Below the pieces are notes generated by a model. It searched no databases. It was not told where the DNA came from and worked only from the letters and a program-made list of their open reading frames with translations. 64,000 nucleotides of DNA, taken from positions 4,340,001 to 4,404,000 of the forward strand of contig NZ_CP070950.1 of assembly GCF_017084525.1 (NCBI RefSeq), given 5' to 3'. Below are positions 47,445 through 55,163 of this stretch, piece by piece (position 1 is the stretch's first letter; each line of letters begins with the position of its first letter). A program made the translations under genes and the position numbers. This stretch comes from Conexibacter sp. SYSU D00693. Its GTDB lineage: Bacteria > Actinomycetota > Thermoleophilia > Solirubrobacterales > Solirubrobacteraceae.

Positions 47445-48641
47445 ATGACGCCCTCCGGCTCGGAGTTCATCAAGCAGGTGAAGTCCTCCATCAAGGAGGT
47501 CGACCCGCGCGAGGTCCACGACCTCGTCGAGCAGGGCCGCATCGACGACGGCGTCGTCCTCGTCGACGTCCGTGAGCCCGAGGAGTGGGACCGCGGCCAC
47601 CTGCCCGGCGCCAAGCACGTCTCCCGCGGCCACCTCGAGTCGCGCATCGAGGGTGCGGCGCCCGACCGCTCCCAGCGCGTGGTCCTCTACTGCGCCTCGG
47701 GCAACCGCTCCGCCCTGGCGGCGCGCACCCTGCGCGAGGACCTCGGCTACGAGCAGGTCGAGTCGATGACCGGCGGCTACACGCTGTGGAAGGACCGCGG
47801 CTACGCCGTCGAGACCCCGCGCGTGTTCACCCCCGAGCAGCGCGACCGCTACAGCCGCCACTTCCTGCTGCCGGAGATCGGCACCGAGGGCCAGGCCAAG
47901 CTGCTGGACGCCAAGGTCCTGCTGCTGGGCGCCGGCGGCCTGGGGTCGCCCACCGCCCTCTACCTCGCCGCCGCGGGCGTCGGGACGCTGGGCATCGTGG
48001 ACGACGACGTCGTCGACGTCTCGAACCTCCAGCGCCAGGTCATCCACGCCACCTCTCGCGTGGGCGTCCCGAAGGTCGACTCCGCCGAGCAGGCGATCAA
48101 GGACCTCAACCCCGACGTCCAGGTCAAGAAGTTCCAGTTCCGCCTGGACGCCTCCAACATCATGGAGGTCCTCGAGGGCTTCGACATCGTCGTGGACGGC
48201 GTCGACAACTTCCCGACGCGCTACCTGCTCAACGACGCGACGGTCCGCCTCGGCATCCCGGTCGTGAGCGCCGCCATCCTCGGCTTCGAGGGCCAGCTGA
48301 GCGTCTTCGCGCCCTACGAGGGCCCGTGCTACCGCTGCCTCTTCCGCCAGCCGCCGCCGGCGGAGCTGGCCCCGAGCTGCGGTGCCAACGGCGTGCTGGG
48401 CGTCCTGCCCGGGACGATGGGCCTCCTGCAGGCCACCGAGGTCATCAAGCTCATCACGGGCATCGGCGACCCGCTGATCGGCCGGCTGCTCATGTACGAC
48501 GCGCTCGACGCGTCGACGACCGAGCTGAAGGTCCGCCGCGACCCCGAGTGCCCGATCTGCTCGCGCGAGCCGGGCGCCATCTCCGACGAGGAGATGGGCG
48601 TGTTCCCCGACTACGAGGCGTTCTGCGCCGCCGCGGGCTAG
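47445..48641 (+). CDS. moeZ: Rhodanese-MoeZ/MoeB sulfur-carrier adenylyltransferase (398 aa)
   Basis: It activates the C-terminal glycine of a ubiquitin-like sulfur carrier (here CysO) with ATP and transfers sulfur to it. The N-terminal rhodanese domain (about residues 20-120) has its active Cys in VLYCASGNRSAL. The E1-like domain has LLGAGGLGSPTALYLAAAGV, the catalytic Cys in LAPSCGANGVLG and zinc-binding pairs CYRC and CPIC. In most bacterial and eukaryotic members the rhodanese domain is at the C-terminus; here the order is reversed. The ATG at 47445 is preferred to a TTG three codons upstream. It heads the CysO-CysM-Mec cluster. Confidence 0.92.
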   Translation: MTPSGSEFIKQVKSSIKEVDPREVHDLVEQGRIDDGVVLVDVREPEEWDRGHLPGAKHVSRGHLESRIEGAAPDRSQRVVLYCASGNRSALAARTLREDLGYEQVESMTGGYTLWKDRGYAVETPRVFTPEQRDRYSRHFLLPEIGTEGQAKLLDAKVLLLGAGGLGSPTALYLAAAGVGTLGIVDDDVVDVSNLQRQVIHATSRVGVPKVDSAEQAIKDLNPDVQVKKFQFRLDASNIMEVLEGFDIVVDGVDNFPTRYLLNDATVRLGIPVVSAAILGFEGQLSVFAPYEGPCYRCLFRQPPPAELAPSCGANGVLGVLPGTMGLLQATEVIKLITGIGDPLIGRLLMYDALDASTTELKVRRDPECPICSREPGAISDEEMGVFPDYEAFCAAAG

Positions 48642-48656
48642 GGTCCCGCCGTCTCC

Positions 48657-48935
48657 ATGGCTGCCACCATCCGCATCCCGCCCGTCCTGCGCCCCTCCGT
48701 CGGAGGGGAGCGCGAGGTCAGCGCCGATGGCTCGACCGTCGGCGAGGTCCTCGTCGCCTTCACCGAGGCCAACCCGGGCGTCAAGGCCCAGGTCTTCGGC
48801 GACGACGGCCAGCTCAACAAGTTCCTCAACGTCTACCTCAACCAGGAGGACGTCCGGGTGATGGACGGGCTGGACACGCCCGTCACCGAGGGCGCCGTCC
48901 TGCAGCTGCTGCCGGCCATGGCCGGCGGCTGCTGA
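48657..48935 (+). CDS. cysO: CysO-like ubiquitin-fold sulfur carrier protein ending in Gly-Gly-Cys (92 aa)
   Basis: It is a beta-grasp protein of the ThiS/MoaD group: IRIPPVLRPSVGGEREVSAD, VGEVLVAFTEANPG and LNVYLNQEDVRVMDGLDTPV, ending QLLPAMAGGC. The carrier function needs a free Gly-Gly end; here one encoded Cys follows it. The next genes encode a CysM-type synthase and a JAMM peptidase, the CysO pathway known from Mycobacterium tuberculosis. The encoded Cys mimics the CysO-cysteine adduct and would need removal by the JAMM peptidase before the first round, as QbsD trims the GGCF end of QbsE. It starts 15 bases after moeZ. Confidence 0.9.
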   Translation: MAATIRIPPVLRPSVGGEREVSADGSTVGEVLVAFTEANPGVKAQVFGDDGQLNKFLNVYLNQEDVRVMDGLDTPVTEGAVLQLLPAMAGGC

Positions 48936-48988
48936 GCGCCGGCTCTCCGCAGGACATCGAGGGGGTGGGGTGGCCCCTCACCGAGCAC

Positions 48989-48994
48989 TACACT
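48989..48994 (+). promoter_or_regulatory. -10 box upstream of cysM
   Basis: TACACT ends 10 bases before the ATG of cysM; a transcript would have at most a few leader bases. It indicates an extra promoter within the cysteine cluster. Confidence 0.5.
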
Positions 48995-49004
48995 CCGTGA
49001 AGCG

Positions 49005-49979
49005 ATGGCCGTCCCTCCCCTCGAGACGCGACCCTGCGGCGGACGCTACGGCGACCTCGTCCAGGCGATCGGCAACACGCCCCTGGTCGAGCTCAAGCGC
49101 CTGAGCCCCAAGCCGGGCGTCCGCATCTGGGCCAAGCTGGAGTCCCACAACCCGACCGGCTCGGTCAAGGACCGCGTGGCGCGCTCGCTCATCGAGCACG
49201 CCGAGGAGCAGGGGCTCATCCGCCCCGGCCAGACGATCCTCGAGCCCACCTCGGGCAACACGGGCATCGCGCTGGCGATGATCTGCCGGCGCAAGGGCTA
49301 CCGGCTGAAGGTCGTCATGCCCGACAACGTCACGCCGGAGCGCACGCAGCTCCTGAAGATGTACGGGGCCGAGATCGTCTACTCGCCCGGCGACCAGGGC
49401 TCCAACGGCGCCGTCGCGATGGCGCTGAAGATGGCCGAGGAGGACGCCTCGTACTACATGCCCTACCAGTACGGCAACGAGGCCAACCCGCTCGCCCACT
49501 ACCACGGCACGGCGCCCGAGATCCTCGAGGAGCTCGACGGCGAGCTCGACGTCTTCGTCGCGGGCCTCGGCACGGGCGGCACGCTCATGGGCAACGGCCG
49601 GCGCTTCCGCGAGGAGCTCGGCGACCGCGTGAAGATCGTCGCGGCAGAGCCGATGCAGGGCGAGCCCGTCCAGGGCCTGCGCTCCCTCGACGACGGCTAC
49701 ATCCCGCCGATCATCGACCTCTCGCTGCTGGACCGCAAGATCTTCGTCACCAACCGCGACGCGATCGTCTGGACCCGCAAGCTCCTCGACGAGGAGGGCC
49801 TGTTCGCGGGCGTCTCGTCGGGCGCGATCGCCTCCATCGCCGTGCGCATCGCGAGCGAGATGGACGAGGGCAACCTCTGCTTCATCGTCTGCGACGACGG
49901 CTGGAAGTACCTGTCGTCCGGGATCTACACGCTGCCGGTCGACGAGGTCGCGAACCTCGACTCGACCGTGTGGTGGTAG
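49005..49979 (+). CDS. cysM: CysM-type cysteine synthase using protein-bound thiocarboxylate
   Basis: A PLP enzyme of fold type II. The lysine that binds PLP is Lys55 in NPTGSVKDRVA; the substrate loop is EPTSGNTGIALAM and the phosphate-binding loop GLGTGGTLMGNG. Overall sequence and the C-terminal GWKYLSSGIYTLP with terminal W match mycobacterial CysM, which uses O-phosphoserine and CysO-thiocarboxylate rather than free sulfide, and whose C-terminal tail closes the active site. The cysO and mec genes next to it support this over a CysK identity. The length, 324 residues, matches. Confidence 0.93.
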   Translation: MAVPPLETRPCGGRYGDLVQAIGNTPLVELKRLSPKPGVRIWAKLESHNPTGSVKDRVARSLIEHAEEQGLIRPGQTILEPTSGNTGIALAMICRRKGYRLKVVMPDNVTPERTQLLKMYGAEIVYSPGDQGSNGAVAMALKMAEEDASYYMPYQYGNEANPLAHYHGTAPEILEELDGELDVFVAGLGTGGTLMGNGRRFREELGDRVKIVAAEPMQGEPVQGLRSLDDGYIPPIIDLSLLDRKIFVTNRDAIVWTRKLLDEEGLFAGVSSGAIASIAVRIASEMDEGNLCFIVCDDGWKYLSSGIYTLPVDEVANLDSTVWW

Positions 49980-50083
49980 TCGGCGCCGCCGGATCGACCG
50001 TCCGGCGGTGGGCAGCGGATGATCCGTCTGCTCAACTGCTGCGCAACACCTGACGACATCCCAGTCGAGAGGATCTTGAACTG

Positions 50084-50269
50084 ATGCCCTTCAACATCGG
50101 CCCCATGGAGCTCATCATCGTCCTGGCGATCGCCCTGATCGTCCTGGGCCCGAAGAAGCTGCCCGAGGTCGGTCGCTCCCTCGGCAAGGGGATGCGGGAG
50201 TTCAAGGACTCCATCTCCGGCGAGGACAAGCGCGACGACGAGTACATCGCGCCCCGGAGCGAGGCCTAG
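50084..50269 (+). CDS. tatA: Twin-arginine translocase subunit TatA (61 aa)
   Basis: The short protein has the TatA plan: an N-terminal membrane helix (MELIIVLAIALIVLGPKKLP), the conserved hinge GPKKLPEVGRSLGKGMREFK forming an amphipathic helix, and an acidic tail (GEDKRDDEYIAPRSEA). It forms the pore-like oligomer for export of folded proteins. It is placed between cysM and mec, an unusual location that may be fortuitous. GAGAGG lies upstream at a fair distance from the ATG. tatC is not in the window. Confidence 0.95.
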   Translation: MPFNIGPMELIIVLAIALIVLGPKKLPEVGRSLGKGMREFKDSISGEDKRDDEYIAPRSEA

Positions 50270-50303
50270 CGCCTCGCCCGCCGGGCCTCGCGAGGCCTGG
50301 CGC

Positions 50304-50309
50304 TAGGTT
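50304..50309 (+). promoter_or_regulatory. -10 box of a leaderless promoter (mec)
   Basis: TAGGTT is followed after 6 bases by the GTG of the JAMM peptidase gene. Confidence 0.45.
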
Positions 50310-50315
50310 GGCGGC

Positions 50316-50717
50316 GTGGACATCGCCGCCGACCTCCTGGAGCAGATCGTCGAGCACGCGCGCCGCGAGGCGCCCAACGAGTGCTGCGGGCTGATCGCCG
50401 TCCGCGACGGCCGGGCGGTCGAGGTCTTCGAGGCCGAGAACGTCGCCGCGAGCCCCTTCCGGTTCGAGATCGACGGCAAGGAGCTCCTCGAGCTCACCCA
50501 GCGCATCGACGACGCCGGCGCGGACCTGGCGATCTACCACTCGCACACGCGCTCGGACCCGATCCCGTCCCAGACCGACATGAACTTCGCGGCGCTCTGG
50601 CCGGGCGCCGAGTGGCTCATCATCGGTGTCGCGGGCGGCGGGGAGCCGGACATCCGCCACTGGCGGATCGTCGACGGCGAGGCCGAGCAGGCCGAGGTCC
50701 GCGTGGGTGCGGCCTGA
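50316..50717 (+). CDS. mec: JAMM/MPN+ zinc peptidase, Mec-like CysO-cysteine peptidase (133 aa)
   Basis: The zinc-binding JAMM motif is complete: Glu22 in NECCGL, His75 and His77 in IYHSHTRSD, then Ser85 and Asp88 in PIPSQTD. In mycobacteria the homologue cuts cysteine from CysO-cysteine. Here it would release the newly made cysteine and could also trim the encoded terminal Cys of CysO. The GTG start is supported by the -10 box 6 bases upstream. Its 3' end overlaps the next gene by 11 bp. Confidence 0.93.
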   Translation: MDIAADLLEQIVEHARREAPNECCGLIAVRDGRAVEVFEAENVAASPFRFEIDGKELLELTQRIDDAGADLAIYHSHTRSDPIPSQTDMNFAALWPGAEWLIIGVAGGGEPDIRHWRIVDGEAEQAEVRVGAA

Positions 50718-51063
50718 CCCGCCCCAGGGCGATCCCCGCTACCGCGAGGGTCCCCTCGTGAAGGTCGCGGGCGGCCGCAACCAGGCCGAGGCGGAGTTCA
50801 TCCAGAACCTCCTCGCCGAGGAGGGCATCCCGTCGCTGCTGCGGCGCACGGCCGGCTTCGACGTCCCGGACATGCTCGCGGCCGGACCGCGCGACGTGCT
50901 GGTCCCGGAGGGCGGTGCCTTCGCCGCGCACGAGGTCCTGCTGCAGGCTGAGCTCATCAGCGAGGAGCGGCGTGCGGCGGTCTCGCCGCTCAAGCTCCTG
51001 GCCGGGTTGGTCGTCGGGCTGCTGGTGGTCGCCCTGCTCGTGTGGCTGGGCGCGGCGTTGTGA
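50707..51063 (+). CDS. DUF2007-like protein with C-terminal membrane anchor (118 aa)
   Basis: The soluble part reads VKVAGGRNQAEAEFIQNLLA, EEGIPSLLRRTAGFDVPDML and GPRDVLVPEGGAFAAHEVL, which matches the small alpha/beta DUF2007 family (putative signal-transducing proteins). A C-terminal membrane helix (LLAGLVVGLLVVALLVWLGA) anchors it. The GTG start at 50707 overlaps the end of the mec gene. Role unknown; a stand-alone accessory to the preceding pathway is possible. Two strong hairpins follow its stop. Confidence 0.75.
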   Translation: MRPDPPQGDPRYREGPLVKVAGGRNQAEAEFIQNLLAEEGIPSLLRRTAGFDVPDMLAAGPRDVLVPEGGAFAAHEVLLQAELISEERRAAVSPLKLLAGLVVGLLVVALLVWLGAAL

Positions 51064-51085
51064 GGGCGGGCGCTTCGCGCATCCG

Positions 51086-51124
51086 TTGGCGTCTTCTCCG
51101 CCTGGGGAGCGGAGAATCCGCCAA
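51086..51124. terminator. Hairpin between convergent genes (1)
   Basis: TTGGCG and TTCTCCGC pair with GCGGAGAA and CGCCAA across a 7-base loop with one symmetric TC/TC internal loop. It lies 22 bases after the DUF2007 stop and is probably a bidirectional terminator. Nothing else is seen in 51064-51328 apart from the second hairpin. Confidence 0.65.
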
Positions 51125-51155
51125 TCGATGCTCGTTCGGGGCCGAAGGACCGTGA

Positions 51156-51195
51156 CCCTGTCGATTTCCGGCGCAGGACGCCGGAATCAACAGGG
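51156..51195. terminator. Hairpin between convergent genes (2)
   Basis: TTCCGGCG pairs with CGCCGGAA around a 5-base loop, extended by GA/TC and CCCTGT/ACAGGG pairs with one bulge and a mismatch. It may serve the minus-strand L,D-transpeptidase gene or back up the first hairpin. Confidence 0.6.
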
Positions 51196-51328
51196 CCACG
51201 AACGCCCGACCCCACACGACCCCTCGCGGACCCCGCGGCGGCTAGCCCCGTCGCCTCCCTCACTGCCGAACAGCGCCCGCCGCCCTCCCACGGCGCACCG
51301 AGCGGAGCTCCGCCAGACGGACGACCGC

Positions 51329-52375
51329 CTAGGCCACCAGCACCGTCGTCCCGACCTCGACCCGCTTGTACAGGTCGATGACGTCCGACGGGTTCATGCG
51401 CACGCAGCCGTGGGACGCGGCGTTGCCGAGGGAGCCGATGTCGGCGGTGCCGTGGAAGCCGACGGAGCCGTTGAAGCCGATCCAGCGGGCCTTGAGGGGG
51501 TTGCGGGGGTCGCCGCCCGGGATGGTCTGGCCGGCGAGGTCGCCCGCCCACTCGGAGTCGGGGACGTTCCAGGTCGGGTTCTTCTGCATCGACTGGACCG
51601 AAAACTGGCCGAGCGGCGTCGGGTACTCCTTGCTGCCGACGGCGACGCGGTAGGTCTTCTCGAGCTCGCCGCGGCGGAAGACCCGGACGCGCTTGGCGTC
51701 GGCGGCGACGGTCACGACGACCGGGTTGGCGTTCCAGACGTCCTCGGCGGTGCGCTGCGGCTGGACCTTGACGACCGAGGCTCGGAGATCGCGCGACGCG
51801 TCCGGGTCGCTGAGGGCCTTGGTGATGCGGCGCTGGAGGCCGCCGGGGTCGGCGAGGCGGCGGCCGGTCTCGCCCGGCTTGACCGAGACGTCGGTGATGG
51901 AGACGTCGAGCTCGGCGTCCTTGGCGGAGCGCCCGACGCGGTCGCGCAGGCGGCCGACGAAGCTCTTGACCGCCGCGGCGTCCGCCTCGACGGGGGCGGG
52001 GATGTCGCGCTCGACGGTGCCGCCGGAGAGAGAGCGCCAACCGCGGCTGACGAACGAGCCGCCGCGGCCGGACTCGACGGCTTGGCGCACGGCGCCCGCG
52101 AGGTCGATGCGCACGCCGGCCTCCTTGGCCGAGAGCGTCAGCGTCTGGCCGCCGACGCGCACGCGCACGGGGCGGGCGGCGGGCTGGGCGAGGTCCTGGC
52201 GCAGCTGGTCGCGCGCGCCCTGCTCGGTCATGCCGCCGACGTCGATCCCGGCGATCTGGACGCCGTCGGGGATCTCGTCGCGGGACTGGTGGTCGGCCCA
52301 GGCAAGCGCACCGGCGCCCACGCCCACGACCAGCACCACCACGAGGGCGAAGACCTTCACGACACGGCGGCTCAC
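51329..52375 (-). CDS. L,D-transpeptidase (YkuD domain) with peptidoglycan-binding-like repeats (348 aa)
   Basis: It cross-links peptidoglycan through 3-3 bonds outside the membrane. An N-terminal anchor (VVKVFALVVVLVVGVGAGAL) is followed by two copies of a PG-binding-4-like domain (about 35-115 and 120-215). The YkuD domain has VTVAADAKRVRVFRRGELEK and the active site FHGTADIGSLG then ASHGCVRM with the nucleophile Cys324. All catalytic residues are present. It is transcribed alone with terminators downstream. Confidence 0.95.
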   Translation of the reverse strand: MSRRVVKVFALVVVLVVGVGAGALAWADHQSRDEIPDGVQIAGIDVGGMTEQGARDQLRQDLAQPAARPVRVRVGGQTLTLSAKEAGVRIDLAGAVRQAVESGRGGSFVSRGWRSLSGGTVERDIPAPVEADAAAVKSFVGRLRDRVGRSAKDAELDVSITDVSVKPGETGRRLADPGGLQRRITKALSDPDASRDLRASVVKVQPQRTAEDVWNANPVVVTVAADAKRVRVFRRGELEKTYRVAVGSKEYPTPLGQFSVQSMQKNPTWNVPDSEWAGDLAGQTIPGGDPRNPLKARWIGFNGSVGFHGTADIGSLGNAASHGCVRMNPSDVIDLYKRVEVGTTVLVA

Positions 52376-52471
52376 CCCACGGATGTTCCCATGCAGGTCG
52401 CGGGAAAACGGCCCTCGGTCCGGTTCTTGCAGGGGCCTCCCCGGCGGTTGTTCGGCCCCGGACGTTGCGGT

Positions 52472-53239
52472 CTAGCCCTCCTCGCTCGCCTGCCCCGCGA
52501 GCCGGGCGAGATGGGCGCGCCAGGTGCCCTCGGTGTGCACGAGCGGCCGGCCGTGGAAGGCCCGGACGAGGGCGTCGCGCGGGCCGCCCGGCGGCAGGTG
52601 GGTGATGAACCGGATCGCGGCGCGCTCGCCCTCCTCGCGGGCCAGGAGGTCGAGCACCGTCCCCCCGAGCAGCGGCGCATCGCGCAGGCCCGGCGGGAAG
52701 GACGGCTCGCCGCCCTCGCGCAGGCGCCGCCCGATCGCCGGCCGGGCGTGGGCGGTCTGGCCGCCGAAGAACTGGCCCGCGCCGAAGACCAGCCACGCCC
52801 AGCGCACCGCCCGCACGAACGTGCCGGCCCGGAACGGCGGGGGCAGCAGCGGGGCGTTGTGGCCGACGACGAGCTGGGCGTAGAGCGCCGAGGGGGCCAG
52901 CAGCTCCATCTCCCGCGAGCCCGGGACGTTGGACGCCCGTGCGGCGAGCAGCCGCGGCGCGAGGACGTGGATCGTCGCCCGCGAGGGCCAGCCGACGAGG
53001 TAGCGCCGCGCCGCCGGCGCCGTCGCCAGGCGCATGAGGGGGACCACCGGCTGGGCGAGGGCGAGCGCCGCGTCGGAGGGGTGGACGACGACGCTCGTGC
53101 GCTGCGGGACCTCCGGGAACGCGCCGGCGAGCCGTTCGTGCGTCGTCTCGAGCAGCTCGAGCACGCCGGTGACGTCGTCGGCGTCCTCGGACCCGTGCCG
53201 CGCGCTGAAGTGGGTGCTCTCCGTCTCCTCCCACGCCAT
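52472..53239 (-). CDS. Hypothetical protein, peptidase-MA-like fold without visible zinc motif (255 aa)
   Basis: The order of elements (ESTHFSARHGSEDADDVTGV, then LELLETTHERLAGAFP and RTSVVVHPSDAAL, and a helical C-terminal half ending in AFHGRPLVHTEG) is like peptidase-MA family proteins, which begin with a similar HFSARH strand. The HExxH zinc motif expected in active members is not seen (the corresponding region reads LYAQLVVGHNAP), so it is probably a non-catalytic relative. No signal peptide is evident. Alone on the minus strand between the L,D-transpeptidase and a divergent lipoprotein gene. Confidence 0.6.
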   Translation of the reverse strand: MAWEETESTHFSARHGSEDADDVTGVLELLETTHERLAGAFPEVPQRTSVVVHPSDAALALAQPVVPLMRLATAPAARRYLVGWPSRATIHVLAPRLLAARASNVPGSREMELLAPSALYAQLVVGHNAPLLPPPFRAGTFVRAVRWAWLVFGAGQFFGGQTAHARPAIGRRLREGGEPSFPPGLRDAPLLGGTVLDLLAREEGERAAIRFITHLPPGGPRDALVRAFHGRPLVHTEGTWRAHLARLAGQASEEG

Positions 53240-53337
53240 GACCCGCCTTGACCATTCGCCGCAGGCCGCCCGCCGCCTGCCCGCTCGTCGCAGGGCCTGT
53301 CCGAGACACGGCGTCGCGGCCTGGCAGGATGCGCGCC

Positions 53338-54195
53338 ATGCTCCGCCAGGCCCTGCGCGCCGCCGTGCTCATCGGCGGGTCCTCCATGCTCCTGGCCGCC
53401 TGCGGCGGCGACGACTCGAGCAGCGACGGCCCCGACGAGGAGGCCATCCGCAAGACCACGGTCACCGCGCTCACGACGCGCGACCCCGAGGTCAAGTGCA
53501 CGCGCGTCGTCACGCGCGGCTTCGTCACCGCCGTGTACGGCGACCTCGCGACCTGCCGCAAGGCCGAGACGCCCGAGGCCGACGACAAGCCGCCGACCGG
53601 CGCGACGGTCAGCAACGTCCAGGGCGACGCCGAGCGCGCCACGGGCACGGTGACGGTCCAGGGCGGCGACAGCGACGGCGCCACCGGCCAGCTCACGTAC
53701 GTCAAGGAAGAGGGCGAGTGGAAGGTGGCCGAGCTCAGCGTCGCCTTCCTGCGCTCCCAGCTCACGAAGGGCCTCGCGGGCGCGGCTGACGACCCGGACG
53801 CCGGCCCGCTGCAGGACCCCAAGGCGCGCGACTGCATCGGCAAGGGCCTGCAGGGCCTCGACGACCCGACCTTCCGCCAGCTCGCCTACGACGCGATCGC
53901 CGACAAGGACCCCCACCGGGAGTTCCTCCGCGTCGTCACCGAGTGCACCTCGGAGACGACCGACAGCCAGGGCGTCTCGCTGCTGCGCCGCCAGTTCGAG
54001 AGCGGCGTGCGCGAGTCGCTCAAGGGCGACGGCGCCACCGAGCAGGAGGTCGACTGCGTGGTCAAGCAGCTGCGCGAGACGATCAGCGAGGACGACATCA
54101 CCGCGCAGATCCGCTCCGGCCAGCGCACCTCGCGCGAGCTGACGACGAAGGCCGCCGAGGCGATCCAGGCCTGCGGCGGCAGCCAGTCCGGCTAG
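53338..54195 (+). CDS. Lipoprotein of unknown function (285 aa)
   Basis: MLRQALRAAVLIGGSSMLLA then ACGGDDSSSDG is a lipoprotein signal with the lipidated Cys in LAAC. The mature part has a first domain (about 35-145) that looks like a small NTF2/Rv0361-like beta fold (KTTVTALTTRDPEVKCTRVV; YVKEEGEWKVAELSVAFL) and a second helical domain with four spaced Cys that may form disulfides (RDCIGKGL; VTECTSE; VDCVVKQL; QACGGS). The start at 53338 gives a good distance from GGCAGG; an ATG at 53329 is also possible. Probably an envelope protein. Confidence 0.75.
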   Translation: MLRQALRAAVLIGGSSMLLAACGGDDSSSDGPDEEAIRKTTVTALTTRDPEVKCTRVVTRGFVTAVYGDLATCRKAETPEADDKPPTGATVSNVQGDAERATGTVTVQGGDSDGATGQLTYVKEEGEWKVAELSVAFLRSQLTKGLAGAADDPDAGPLQDPKARDCIGKGLQGLDDPTFRQLAYDAIADKDPHREFLRVVTECTSETTDSQGVSLLRRQFESGVRESLKGDGATEQEVDCVVKQLRETISEDDITAQIRSGQRTSRELTTKAAEAIQACGGSQSG

Positions 54196-54202
54196 CGCAC
54201 GG

Positions 54203-55156
54203 TCAGGACGAGGGCGGTGCGGCGGCGGCCGCGTCGCGCTCGTAGGCCAGCTCGGTGCGCACGCCGAGCTCGGTGAGCCGGTCGTGCGCGTGCTCGAGCG
54301 AGCACGAGTCGACGAGCGCGGCCGCGAGCTTCGCCGCCGAGCGCATCGCCGCTGCCGGGTCGAAGCAGACCAGCCGCCCGCCGTCGGGCGTCAGCGGCAC
54401 GGTGCGCCGGCCCTGGCGGATCGGCACGTCGCCGACCTCGCCGCGCGCGCAGCGAACGGCCATCGCGCTGGCCTCGGTCGGCACGACGGCGCACGCCGCA
54501 TCGAGGCGGTCCAGCGCGCCCTCGGGGAGCGGCAGGTCGCCGAGGTCGCCGCCCACGGAGCGGACCTCCTCGAGGCGCTCGAGCACCTCGGCGGGCTTGA
54601 GCTCGCCGTCGCAGCCGATGCCGAAGACGACGCCCAGCACGCCCAGGCCGGCGGCCTCGAGCGCGGGTGCGGTCGCGAGCAGGACGGCGTCGGCCAGCGG
54701 GCTGGCCAGCCCGGGCTCGTCGCCGTGGGCGAGCACGTCGCCGCCGACGTCGAGCAGGACCACCACGTCGCAGCCCAGCCGCGTGGCCGCGTCGGCCAGC
54801 CCGGCCGCGGTGGCGGCGGGCCCGCCGGTCGGGTCGACGAGCACGACGTCCTCGTCGAGCAGGCCGGCGAGGTGCGCCTCGCAGAAGCGGAAGCCGCCCG
54901 GACCGCTGGTCTCGGGACGGGCGAGCGCGACCGCCGCGTTGAGCGCCTCGGCGTCGACGACCTCGTCGAGGCGCCGCGGGCCGGGGAGCGGGTCCACCGG
55001 CCGGCGCTCCCACGTCAGGCCGCCGACGACCGCGTCGGTCCCCAGCGCCTCCGCGGCCAGCGCGACGGCGTAGGACCCGACGACGTCACCACCGCCGCCG
55101 ATCCCGACGACGAGGAGGCGCTGCGCGGCGGCCACCAGGTCGGTGGCCGCCATCAC
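54203..55156 (-). CDS. DUF1152-family protein (317 aa)
   Basis: The N-terminal RLLVVGIGGGGDVVGSYAVA and the later FGIGCDGELKPAEVLERLEE match the DUF1152 family, first seen in archaea and scattered bacteria. The glycine-rich loop suggests nucleotide or sugar-phosphate binding. The order VLVDPTGGPAATA and VVVLLDVGGDVLAHGDEP (a likely active-site Asp group) is consistent with a hydrolase or lyase fold. No signal peptide. Its stop is 7 bases from the stop of the convergent lipoprotein gene. Function unknown. Confidence 0.72.
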   Translation of the reverse strand: MMAATDLVAAAQRLLVVGIGGGGDVVGSYAVALAAEALGTDAVVGGLTWERRPVDPLPGPRRLDEVVDAEALNAAVALARPETSGPGGFRFCEAHLAGLLDEDVVLVDPTGGPAATAAGLADAATRLGCDVVVLLDVGGDVLAHGDEPGLASPLADAVLLATAPALEAAGLGVLGVVFGIGCDGELKPAEVLERLEEVRSVGGDLGDLPLPEGALDRLDAACAVVPTEASAMAVRCARGEVGDVPIRQGRRTVPLTPDGGRLVCFDPAAAMRSAAKLAAALVDSCSLEHAHDRLTELGVRTELAYERDAAAAAPPSS

Positions 55157-55163
55157 AGACGAG

